64,000 bases of DNA from VBCG01 sp044226535. Its GTDB lineage: Bacteria > Pseudomonadota > Gammaproteobacteria > Burkholderiales > Casimicrobiaceae. Below are positions 53,049 through 60,811 of the stretch, in pieces. The stretch covers positions 62,001 to 126,000 of the forward strand of contig JBGAGT010000006.1 of NCBI GenBank assembly GCA_044226535.1, read 5' to 3'. The notes under the pieces are model-generated. The model made no database searches and was not told the DNA's origin. It worked only from the letters and a program-made list of their open reading frames with translations. Position 1 is the stretch's first letter; the number at the start of each line of letters is the position of its first letter. The translations under genes were made by a program, and so were the position numbers.

Positions 53049-55027
53049 TCGCGGCCCTGCAGCGCGTGCTGCGCGCCGGCTTCATGCGCGTCGAGGCGAT
53101 GTTCAACCGCGCCTTCGGCGACCGCATGAACCCCCTCTACCACCTGGGTCCGATCAGCTTCTTCCTGTTCTGGATCGTCGCCGCCACCGGCCTCGTGCTG
53201 TACGCATTCTTCGACACCAGCGTCGACGGCGCGTACCGCTCGGTCCAGGCGATCACCGAGGGCGCATGGGGCGGCGGACGCGTGCTGCGCACGGTGCATC
53301 GGCACGCCTCCGACGCGATGGTGCTGACCATGCTCCTGCACATGCTGCGCTGCTTCGCGTTCGACCGCCTGCGTGGCTTCCGCTGGTTCTCGTGGGTCAC
53401 CGGCGTCGCGCTGCTGTGGCTCACCTACATCGCCGGCGTGAACGGCTTCATGCTGCCCTGGGACCGGTTGGCGCAGTTCGTCACGCAGGCGACCTTCGAG
53501 TGGCTCGACTGGTTGCCCGGCTTCCAGGGCCGGCTGATCCGCAACTTCATCCTGCCCGAGCACGTGAGCGACCGCCTGTTCTCGCTCCTCGTGTTCATCC
53601 ACATCGGCGTGCCGCTGCTGCTGCTGCTCATGATGTGGGTGCACGTGCAGCGGGTGCCCAAGGCCACGACGCAGCCGCCACGGCGGATCGCGATCGTGCT
53701 GGGCGTCATGCTGGTCGCGCTGGCGCTGGTCGCGCCGGTGGCGAGCCAGGGTCCGGCCGACCTGCACAGTATTCCCGCCACGCTCTCGCTCGACTGGTTC
53801 CTCCTGCCCGTCTTTCCGATGATCCACGCCGGCCCGCTGGGGAAGGTGTGGGTGTTCCTGGCCGGCGGGACCTTGCTGTTGCTCGCCATGCCATGGCTGC
53901 CCCCGCGGCGGCGCGTGGGCGCGCTGAAGCAGATCACCGCGCACCCGGGGCCCGCGCGCGCCGCGTCACGGCCGGGCGAGACGCTCCTCGAGGCGGGGCT
54001 GCGCGCCGGTCTCGCATTCCCCTACGAGTGTCGCTCCGGGGGCTGCGGCGTGTGCGTGTGCACGGTGCTCAACGGCAGCGTCGACCAGGGGCCCTTCCAG
54101 GAATCGGCGCTGACTGCGGCGATGCGCGCCCGAGGACAAGCGCTCATGTGCTGCGCGGTCGCGCTGGAGGACGTCGAGATCGAGGTCGAGGGCGTGGCGT
54201 CGCTCCTGCAGGCCGACGGCACGGCGCTCGAGCGCCGGAAGGCGCGCGTACAGCGCATGGAGCGGCTCTCTCCCGACCTCATGCGGTTGTTCGTCGCCTT
54301 GCCTGACGGCGAGCACCTTCCCTTCACGGCAGGGCAATACATCAACATCCTGCTCGACGACGGCGCGAGGCGCGCGTTCTCGTTCGCCAATGCGCCCGCC
54401 GATCCGGCGCAGCCCCCGTCGACCGCGGGCGACGTGATCGAGCTGCACGTGCGCCTGATTCCCGGCGGGCGCTTCACCACGCACGTCTTCGAGCGCATGC
54501 AGGTGGGCGACACGATCGACTTCGAGGGGCCGCTCGGCCGCTTCACGCTGCAGGACAGCGAGCGTCCCATCCTCATGCTGGCGGGCGCCACGGGCTTCGC
54601 GCCGATCAAGAGCATCCTCGAGGACGCCTTCCGCCGCGGCGTGGGGCGCGAAATCGAGCTCTATTGGGGCGTGCGCACCGAAGGCGACCTCTACCTGCAG
54701 GAGCTCGTGCAGCGCTGGCAGGCCGAGCACGCGAATTTCCGCTACGTCCCGGTGCTTTCCGAGGTCGCCGCCGACGACCCGTGGCCGGGCCGGCGCGGCT
54801 ACGTGCACGACGCGCTGCTCGCCGATCATCCCGACCTGCGCGGCTACGAGGTCTACGCCTGCGGCTCGGTGCGCATGGTGCAGGCCGCCGTGCCGGACTT
54901 CCTCGCCCACGGGCTCGGCGAGCAGTTCTGCTTCTCCGATGCGTTCGTTCCCTCGGCGCGCCCGGCCGCGGAAGCGAAGCCGCCTAAATCGTCCAGCGAA
55001 CTGCCGCGCGCGATGCCGCCGAGCTAG
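53045..55027 (+). CDS. Fusion: di-heme cytochrome b + 2Fe-2S ferredoxin + FAD/NAD(P)H reductase
   Basis: A 660-residue single frame. Residues 1-285 are a cytochrome b/b6-like membrane part with two His-x13-His pairs (His85/His99 and His186/His200), the bis-His ligands of two hemes. Residues 295-385 are a plant-type ferredoxin with Cys329, Cys334, Cys337 and Cys369 (ECRSGGCGVC...CC). Residues 400-635 are a ferredoxin-reductase module: RRAFSFANAP for FAD, GATGFAPIKSIL for NAD(P)H and YACGSVRMVQAA. Predicted path: NAD(P)H to FAD to 2Fe-2S to two hemes b, then to quinone or directly to the heme-copper protein. The ATG overlaps the previous stop (ATGA). Confidence 0.88.
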   Translation: MIAALQRVLRAGFMRVEAMFNRAFGDRMNPLYHLGPISFFLFWIVAATGLVLYAFFDTSVDGAYRSVQAITEGAWGGGRVLRTVHRHASDAMVLTMLLHMLRCFAFDRLRGFRWFSWVTGVALLWLTYIAGVNGFMLPWDRLAQFVTQATFEWLDWLPGFQGRLIRNFILPEHVSDRLFSLLVFIHIGVPLLLLLMMWVHVQRVPKATTQPPRRIAIVLGVMLVALALVAPVASQGPADLHSIPATLSLDWFLLPVFPMIHAGPLGKVWVFLAGGTLLLLAMPWLPPRRRVGALKQITAHPGPARAASRPGETLLEAGLRAGLAFPYECRSGGCGVCVCTVLNGSVDQGPFQESALTAAMRARGQALMCCAVALEDVEIEVEGVASLLQADGTALERRKARVQRMERLSPDLMRLFVALPDGEHLPFTAGQYINILLDDGARRAFSFANAPADPAQPPSTAGDVIELHVRLIPGGRFTTHVFERMQVGDTIDFEGPLGRFTLQDSERPILMLAGATGFAPIKSILEDAFRRGVGREIELYWGVRTEGDLYLQELVQRWQAEHANFRYVPVLSEVAADDPWPGRRGYVHDALLADHPDLRGYEVYACGSVRMVQAAVPDFLAHGLGEQFCFSDAFVPSARPAAEAKPPKSSSELPRAMPPS

Positions 55028-56007
55028 CGGTTGATCGCGGCCAACGCCTTGGGCGCGTAGCGCGCACCCGACGCCGCGCCGCGCGGGATCACCCGGTCGA
55101 TGCGCGCGAGGTCGTCCGCGGAGAGCCCGACGGCGAGCGCGCCGACGTTCTCCTCGAGGTACTTGCGCCGCTTGGTGCCGGGGATCGGCACGATGCCCTT
55201 GCCCTGCGCCAGCACCCAGGCCAGCGCGAGCTGCGAGGGCGTGCAGCCCTTGTCGCCCGCGAGCGTGCGGATCTCGTCGACCAGCGCGAGGTTGCGCGCG
55301 AAGTTCTCGCCTTCGAAGCGCGGCGAGTGGCGCCGGTAGTCGTCGGGCTCGAAGTCGTCGATGCTCCGGATCTGCCCGGTGAGGAACCCGCGGCCCAGCG
55401 GGCTGTACGGCACGAAGCCGATGCCGAGCTCGCGGCACAGCGCGAGGAGCTCGTCCTCGGGCTCGCGGCTCCACAGCGAGTACTCGGTCTGCAGTGCGGC
55501 GATGGGATGCGTCGCCGCCGCGCGGCGAACGGTGGCGGGCGCGGCCTCGGACAGGCCCAGCCAGCGCACCTTGCCGGCCTTCACGAGCCCGGCCATCGCG
55601 CCCACGGTGTCCTCGATGGGCGTGTTCGGGTCGACGCGGTGCTGGTAGTAGAGGTCGATGACGTCGACGCCCAGGCGCTTCAGGCTCGCGTCGCAGGCCT
55701 GGCGCACGTACTCGGGGCGCCCGTCGACGCCCTTGAACGTGCCGTCCGGGTTGCGCACGTTGCCGAACTTGGTGGCGATGATGACGCCCTCGCGCCGGCC
55801 GGCGAGCGCGCGGCCGAGGAGCTCCTCGTTGCGGCCCGCGCCGTACATGTCGGCGGTGTCGAACAACGTGATGCCGAGCTCCAGCGCGCGATGGATGGTG
55901 GCGACGGCCTCGGCCTCGTCGCGGCCGCCGTAGAAATCCGACATGCCCATGCAGCCGAGGCCGAGCGTCGAGACGACGAGCCCTTGGCCGAGAGAACGCT
56001 TTTCCAT
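55024..56007 (-). CDS. Aldo/keto reductase (AKR13-like)
   Basis: A 327-residue NADPH-dependent TIM barrel. Catalytic Asp-Tyr-Lys-His elements: FDTADMYGAGRNEELLG, IATKFGN, DLYYQHRVDP, and the NADPH-binding GIVPIPGTKRRKYLEENV. The opening MEKRSLGQGLVVSTLGLGCMGMS is typical. It likely reduces quinones or alpha-keto aldehydes; the substrate is unknown. It overlaps the end of the heme-copper operon by 4 bp, in convergent orientation. Confidence 0.92.
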   Translation of the reverse strand: MEKRSLGQGLVVSTLGLGCMGMSDFYGGRDEAEAVATIHRALELGITLFDTADMYGAGRNEELLGRALAGRREGVIIATKFGNVRNPDGTFKGVDGRPEYVRQACDASLKRLGVDVIDLYYQHRVDPNTPIEDTVGAMAGLVKAGKVRWLGLSEAAPATVRRAAATHPIAALQTEYSLWSREPEDELLALCRELGIGFVPYSPLGRGFLTGQIRSIDDFEPDDYRRHSPRFEGENFARNLALVDEIRTLAGDKGCTPSQLALAWVLAQGKGIVPIPGTKRRKYLEENVGALAVGLSADDLARIDRVIPRGAASGARYAPKALAAINR

Positions 56008-56112
56008 GGTGGGTGCCCCGATGCGGAATGCGGAAGGATGTCCACGTTACCACGCGGGCTGTCGGCGGTCGCCCGGCCGCCATTGGCGGGCAGGCCGTTC
56101 ACGGCTCATATA

Positions 56113-56204
56113 CCGATGGGGAGGCGACCGACGACCTCGGATTGAAAGTCGGCGACACGGTGTCGGTGGTGATCAAGTCCTCGGACATCATGATCGGCAA
56201 GTAG
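56113..56204 (+). pseudogene. Fragment of a TOBE/molbindin domain
   Basis: About 27 codons ending at TAG (56202-56204) encode EATDDLGLKVGDTVSVVIKS followed by SDIMIGK, the C-terminal part of a molybdate-binding TOBE (Mop) domain. No start codon with a family-like N-terminus is upstream; the flanking frame is unrelated. It appears to be the remnant of a larger gene such as modE or a molbindin. Confidence 0.7.
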
Positions 56205-56205
56205 C

Positions 56206-57090
56206 TCAGCGCGCGAATCGCCGCGCGCCCGCCACGCAGGCGACGATCAGCAGCGTCGCCGCGATCATCGACCACGCGACCGCCTCGCCGAGCAGCAGGG
56301 CGGCGAGCGCGAGCCCCATGAAAGGCTGCAGGAGCTGAAGCTGCCCCACCTGCGCGGTGCCGCCCTGGGCGAGGCCGCGGTACCAGAACACGAAGCCGAT
56401 GAGCATGCTGAACACCGAGACGTAGGCGAGGCCGAGCCAGGCCGGCACGCCGATGCTGCTCCACGTCGACGGGAGCGTCGCGGTGGCCACCGCCAGCATC
56501 GCCGGCGAGGCGAGCAGCAGCGCCCACGAGATCACCTGCCATCCACCCAGGCGGCGCGACAGCGTCGCGCCTTCCGCGTAACCGAGCCCGCACAGCACGA
56601 TCGCGCCGATCATCAGCAGGTCCCCAGCGAGCGAATCCCCGCCTTGGCCGGTCCACGCGAACGCGACGACCGTGGCGCTGCCGGCGATGGAGAACAGCCA
56701 GAACACCGGCTTGGTGCGCTCGCCGCCCCGCCAAACGGCGAAAAGCGCGGTCGCGAGCGGCAGCAGCCCGATGAACACGATCGAGCGCGCCGAGGTGATG
56801 CGCTGCAGTGCCAGCGCCGTCAGCAGCGGGAACCCCACGACCACGCCCGCCGCCACGATCGACAGCGCAGCGAGGTCGCGGCGGTCCGGCCGCGGCGGGC
56901 GCAGCGCGGCGAGCAGCAGCGCGCCCAGCGCCGCGGCGATGACCGCGCGCGCCGACGTGAGGAAGAGCGGCGAGAACCCCTGCACGGCGACGCGCGTGGC
57001 GGGCAGCGACCCGCTGAAGATCGCCACCCCCAGGAAGCCGCTGCCCCAGCCTTCGAACGACCGGTGCGCGCGCGTGTTCGTCCCACCCAT
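56206..57090 (-). CDS. EamA/DMT-family transporter (RhaT-like)
   Basis: The start at 57090 follows CGGAGGACAC. The 294-residue protein has ten predicted spans in two EamA repeats (FSGSLPATRVAVQGFSPLFL..., ...LGLAYVSVFSMLIGFVFWYRGLAQGGTAQVGQLQLLQPF). It probably exports an amino acid or small metabolite. Divergent from the MocR-type regulator, which shares the 86-bp intergenic region and most likely controls it. Confidence 0.88.
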   Translation of the reverse strand: MGGTNTRAHRSFEGWGSGFLGVAIFSGSLPATRVAVQGFSPLFLTSARAVIAAALGALLLAALRPPRPDRRDLAALSIVAAGVVVGFPLLTALALQRITSARSIVFIGLLPLATALFAVWRGGERTKPVFWLFSIAGSATVVAFAWTGQGGDSLAGDLLMIGAIVLCGLGYAEGATLSRRLGGWQVISWALLLASPAMLAVATATLPSTWSSIGVPAWLGLAYVSVFSMLIGFVFWYRGLAQGGTAQVGQLQLLQPFMGLALAALLLGEAVAWSMIAATLLIVACVAGARRFAR

Positions 57091-57150
57091 GTGTCCTCCG
57101 ATGCGAGCGGTCAGGCTAGCCGATCGGCGGGCGTGGCGCTGGGCACGGAA

Positions 57151-57176
57151 CCATACAATTCTGGCAAACTGTATGG
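57151..57176. promoter_or_regulatory. MocR-type operator overlapping the regulator's start
   Basis: A perfect inverted repeat CCATACA-N12-TGTATGG ends one base before the regulator's ATG (57177). A TACAAT (57154-57159) inside it could be the -10 of the regulator's promoter, making a nearly leaderless transcript. ATAC...GTAT half-sites are typical of MocR regulators. Confidence 0.7.
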
Positions 57177-58604
57177 ATGGAGGAAACCACACGGCTGCCA
57201 CCCTTGCCGACAACCGCGCTCGCGCCGGCGCCGACGCGCACCCACGCGGTGATGCAGGCCATCCGCGGGCGCGTGGCCGGCAGGGTGCTGGCGCCGGGCG
57301 ACCGGCTGCCTTCCATCCGCGGATTCGCAGTCGCGATGAAGGTGTCGCCGTCGACCGTGGTCGAGGCCTACGACCGGCTGGTCGCCGAGGGCCTCATCCG
57401 CGCGCGTCCGGGCTCGGGGTTCTACGTGTCGACCCATGCGTCGCCGCCGCTGGTACTGGGGGGAGACGACCCGCCGCAGGCACGCGCGGTGGACCCGCTG
57501 TGGGTGTCGCGGCAATCGCTCGACGCCGACGCGGGCACGCTCAAGCCCGGCTGCGGATGGCTTCCCGCCGACTGGATGCCGGCCGAGGCGCTGCGGCGCG
57601 CGCTGCGCGCGGCGGCGCGCTCGCCCGATGCGACGCTGTCGGAATACGGCGCGACGCGCGGGTCGCAGGCGCTGCGGCGCATCCTGCTGGCGCGCTTCGC
57701 CGACGAAGGGCTCGAGGTTTCCCCCGAGCAGCTCATGCTCACCAGCTCGGGCACGCAGGCCATCGACCTCGTCTGCCGCTTCCTGCTGCGGCCGGGCGAC
57801 ACCGTGCTGATCGACGATCCCTGCTACTTCAACTTCCGCGCGCTGCTGCGTGCGCACCAGGCGAAGGTGGTGAGCGTGCCCTACACGGCGACGGGCCCGG
57901 ACGTCGAAGCCTTCGCGCGCGTCGTCGGCAGCGAGCGCCCGCGGCTCTACATCACCAACTCGGCGTTGCAGAACCCCACCGGCGCGACGATGTCGGCGCA
58001 GGTCGCGCATCGCCTGCTGAATGTCGCGGCGAGCCACGACCTCACCATCGTCGAGGACGACATCTTCGCCGACTTCGAGCCAGAGCCCTCGGTGCGGCTG
58101 GCCGCGCTCGACGGCCTGCGCCGCGTGATCCGCATCGGCAGTTTTTCCAAGACGCTGTCGGCCTCCGCGCGCTGCGGCTATATCGCGGCGCGCGCCGACT
58201 GGTGCGGCGACCTCGCCGACCTGCAGGTCGCCACCAGCTTCGCCGGCGCGAGCGCCATCGCCGCCGAACTGCTCGCCTCGGTACTCGCCGGCGGCGGCTA
58301 TCGCAAGCACATGGAGGAGCTGCGCAGGCGCCTCGTGCGTGCGCGGCGCACGGTCGGCGAGCGCCTGCAGCGCATCGGCATCGAGCCCTGGCTGCAGCCG
58401 CGCGGCGGCTTCTACCTGTGGTGCAGCCTGCCGGAAGGCCGCGACTCGAGCGAGATCGCGCGCGCGGCGCTCGCCGAGGACGTGGTGCTGGCGCCGGGCA
58501 ACGTGTTCAGCGCGTCGCAGTCGGCGGGCGGCTTCATGCGGTTCAACGTCGCGCAATGCGGCGACGCGAGGCTGTTCCCGCTGCTGCAGCGGTTGACGGC
58601 CTGA
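57177..58604 (+). CDS. MocR-type regulator: GntR HTH fused to PLP aminotransferase
   Basis: A 475-residue protein. N-terminal GntR winged helix (about 20-85: VMQAIRGRVAGRVLAPGDRLPSIRG...SPSTVVEAYDRLVAEGLI), then a class I aminotransferase-like domain with the PLP Lys in IGSFSKTLSASARCGYI and the Asn/Asp/Tyr site TNSALQNPTGATM, VEDDIFADF. These proteins are usually regulators that sense a PLP-reactive metabolite rather than enzymes. The divergent EamA gene (56206-57090) is the likely target, and perhaps the EamA gene downstream. Confidence 0.93.
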   Translation: MEETTRLPPLPTTALAPAPTRTHAVMQAIRGRVAGRVLAPGDRLPSIRGFAVAMKVSPSTVVEAYDRLVAEGLIRARPGSGFYVSTHASPPLVLGGDDPPQARAVDPLWVSRQSLDADAGTLKPGCGWLPADWMPAEALRRALRAAARSPDATLSEYGATRGSQALRRILLARFADEGLEVSPEQLMLTSSGTQAIDLVCRFLLRPGDTVLIDDPCYFNFRALLRAHQAKVVSVPYTATGPDVEAFARVVGSERPRLYITNSALQNPTGATMSAQVAHRLLNVAASHDLTIVEDDIFADFEPEPSVRLAALDGLRRVIRIGSFSKTLSASARCGYIAARADWCGDLADLQVATSFAGASAIAAELLASVLAGGGYRKHMEELRRRLVRARRTVGERLQRIGIEPWLQPRGGFYLWCSLPEGRDSSEIARAALAEDVVLAPGNVFSASQSAGGFMRFNVAQCGDARLFPLLQRLTA

Positions 58605-59486
58605 TCAGCCCAGCGCCAGCGCCATCACCCCCAGCGCGATCAGCACCGCGCCGACGATCCTCGCCAGCCGGTCGCGCTCGCCCAAGAGTTGCCCTCCGAT
58701 CAGCGCCGCGAACAGCATCGAGATCTCGCGCGCCGGGGCCACGTGCGACAGCGGCGCGGTCTGCATCGCATAGAGCACCAGGACGTAGGCGAGCGGGCTG
58801 ATGGCGGCCACCAGCAGCGCGTATTTCCATTGCGTACGCCAGTGCGCGCGAGCGGTGGCCCGGTCGCGAAGGACGATTGGCAGCAGCACCACCACGCGCA
58901 CGAAGTTGCCGAAGTAGTCGAGCAGGATGGGCGACATGGCGGCGAACTTGACCGCGTAGCCGTCGACCACCGTGTAGCTCGCGATGAAGGCGCCGGTGAG
59001 GAGGCCGTACTTGATGCCGGTCTTCATCGCCGCGCGCGCGGCGGGATCGTGGCCCGCGTGCAGCATGCGCCTGCCGCCCGCGATGAAGAACACGCCGACC
59101 ACCACGCCCGCGATGCCCGCGGCGCCCAGCAGCGAGATGCGCTCGCCCAGGAAGGCGATGGCGACCAGCGACGAGAGCAGCGGCCCCGAGCCGCGCGCCA
59201 GCGGATAGACCACAGTGAGGTCGGCCTTGCGATAGCCGCGCAGCAGCGCGACGTAGTACAGCACGTGCAGCACGCCGCTGACCAGCACGAGGCCCCACTC
59301 GACGCGTCCCCAGGCCGGCACCACGCTCCAGCCGAGCCCGATGCCCACCGGCGCCCAGATCAGCGCCACCAGCACCGAGCTGAACGTGGCGAAGCGCGCA
59401 TCGCCGCCTGCCTTCTTGGCGGCGATGTTCCAGATCGCGTGGATCAGGCCCGCGAGGACGACGAGGGCGAGGGAGGTGCTATTCAA
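58605..59486 (-). CDS. EamA/DMT-family transporter, second
   Basis: A 293-residue membrane protein with two five-helix EamA repeats: MNSTSLALVVLAGLIHAIWN..., LLRGYRKADLTVVYPLARGSGPLL, and YVLVLYAMQTAPLSHVAPARE...LIGGQLLGE. It ends 1 bp from the stop of the MocR gene. Related only distantly to the EamA gene at 56206-57090. The substrate is unknown. Confidence 0.88.
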   Translation of the reverse strand: MNSTSLALVVLAGLIHAIWNIAAKKAGGDARFATFSSVLVALIWAPVGIGLGWSVVPAWGRVEWGLVLVSGVLHVLYYVALLRGYRKADLTVVYPLARGSGPLLSSLVAIAFLGERISLLGAAGIAGVVVGVFFIAGGRRMLHAGHDPAARAAMKTGIKYGLLTGAFIASYTVVDGYAVKFAAMSPILLDYFGNFVRVVVLLPIVLRDRATARAHWRTQWKYALLVAAISPLAYVLVLYAMQTAPLSHVAPAREISMLFAALIGGQLLGERDRLARIVGAVLIALGVMALALG

Positions 59487-59572
59487 TGGCAGCGCCGGGA
59501 CCAGCCAGTGCTGCGCCGTCGCATAAGTGGCTCACTTCGATGGACCGCTTCGATCCGCGCTGTCGTCAAAAT

Positions 59573-59602
59573 GCAAAAAAGCCCTGAAGAATCAGGGCTT
59601 TT
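59573..59602 (-). terminator. Intrinsic terminator of the tRNA-Ala gene
   Basis: On the minus strand the stem AAGCCCTGA-TTCT-TCAGGGCTT is followed by TTTTGC. It lies 9 bp beyond the tRNA's CCA end. Confidence 0.9.
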
Positions 59603-59611
59603 GGGTAATCC

Positions 59612-59687
<76 letters not shown>

Positions 59688-59736
59688 AGAGAGGCGCGAT
59701 TATAGCCGAGGGGTGCGGGCCGGCCAAGATTGCCGT

Positions 59737-60711
59737 TCACTCCGCCTTGATGTTCCCCTTGGCGATCACCGCCGCCCACTTGTCCACCTCGCCGCGCACG
59801 AACGCCGTGGCTTCGGCGGGCGAGCCCGACATGGTCGCCGTGCCGGTCGACGCGAGCTTGTCGCGGATCGCGGGCTGCGCGAGCACGTCCTGCACCTCGC
59901 GGTTGAGGCGATCGACGATGGGCTGCGGCAAGCCCGCGGGTGCCGCGAGGCTGGTCCACGATTCCGCCACCGCGTTCGTGAGCCCCGACTCGACCAGCGT
60001 GGGCACGTCGGGCAGGAGCGCGCTGCGGGTGGCGCTGGTCACGGCGAGTGCGCGCAGCTTCCCCGCCTTCACCTGCGGGGCGGCGCCGACGATGTTCACG
60101 AACAACAGGTCCACCTGGCCGCCGAGCAGGTCGTTGATCGCCGGCGAGTCGCCCTTGTAGGGGATGGAGGTGAAATCGACGCCGGCCGATTGCTTGAAGA
60201 GCTCCATCGCCAGGTGCCCCGACGAGCCGATGCCGGTCAGGCCGAAATTGATGGACTTCGGCGCGGCCTTGGCCTTGGCGATGACGTCCTTCACCGTCGC
60301 GGCCTCGAACTTGGGCGAGGCGACCAGCACGTTGGGGTTGCGGCCGATCAGCGCGATGTGCGTGAGCTCCCGCATCGAGTCGTACTTCACGTTGGCGTTC
60401 ATGCGCGGGTTGATCGCCAGCGTGCCGACGCCGCCCATGATCAGCGTGTAGCCGTCGGGCGTGGCGCGCATCACCGATTCGGTGCCGAGCGAGCCGTTGA
60501 CGCCGGGCCGGTTTTCCACCACCACCGGCTGGCCGAGGCGCTTGCCGAGTTCCTCGGCGAGCACGCGGCCGATCATGTCGGTGTGGCCCCCCGCGGGAAA
60601 GGGCACGACCAGCGTGACGGGCTTGGCGGGCCAGGCTTGTGCGCCGGCGAGCGGGGCGATGCCAAAGGCGACGGCGGCGACGAGGCCGCGGAGGAATTGC
60701 GAGCGATTCAT
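59737..60711 (-). CDS. TctC/Bug-family periplasmic solute-binding protein
   Basis: The start at 60711 (MNRSQFLRGLVAAVAFGIAP) gives a signal peptide; upstream codons are open but unneeded. The 324-residue protein has the Bug pattern: YPxRPVTLVVPFPAGG (here WPAKPVTLVVPFPAGGHTD), VVENRPGVNGSLGTESV, YKGDSPAINDLLGGQVDLLF and LPQPIVDRLN. Such proteins are abundant in betaproteobacteria and bind carboxylates. No TctAB membrane partners are nearby. It may be read with the ABC genes upstream (100-bp gap). Confidence 0.92.
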   Translation of the reverse strand: MNRSQFLRGLVAAVAFGIAPLAGAQAWPAKPVTLVVPFPAGGHTDMIGRVLAEELGKRLGQPVVVENRPGVNGSLGTESVMRATPDGYTLIMGGVGTLAINPRMNANVKYDSMRELTHIALIGRNPNVLVASPKFEAATVKDVIAKAKAAPKSINFGLTGIGSSGHLAMELFKQSAGVDFTSIPYKGDSPAINDLLGGQVDLLFVNIVGAAPQVKAGKLRALAVTSATRSALLPDVPTLVESGLTNAVAESWTSLAAPAGLPQPIVDRLNREVQDVLAQPAIRDKLASTGTATMSGSPAEATAFVRGEVDKWAAVIAKGNIKAE

Positions 60712-60811
60712 GTCGATCTCGAGTGAGGAAGGGAGCGGTTGAAGGAGGGGCGGCGAAGCGTCACGCAAACGAGTGGAGGCGAAGGGCGAATGCGAAGGGC
60801 GGACGACGGTC

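Noticed and set aside
53045..55027. Two or three separate genes (petB, ferredoxin, reductase)
   Set aside because: One uninterrupted frame with no internal stop or clear ribosome-binding site at the domain borders; a fusion is the simpler reading.
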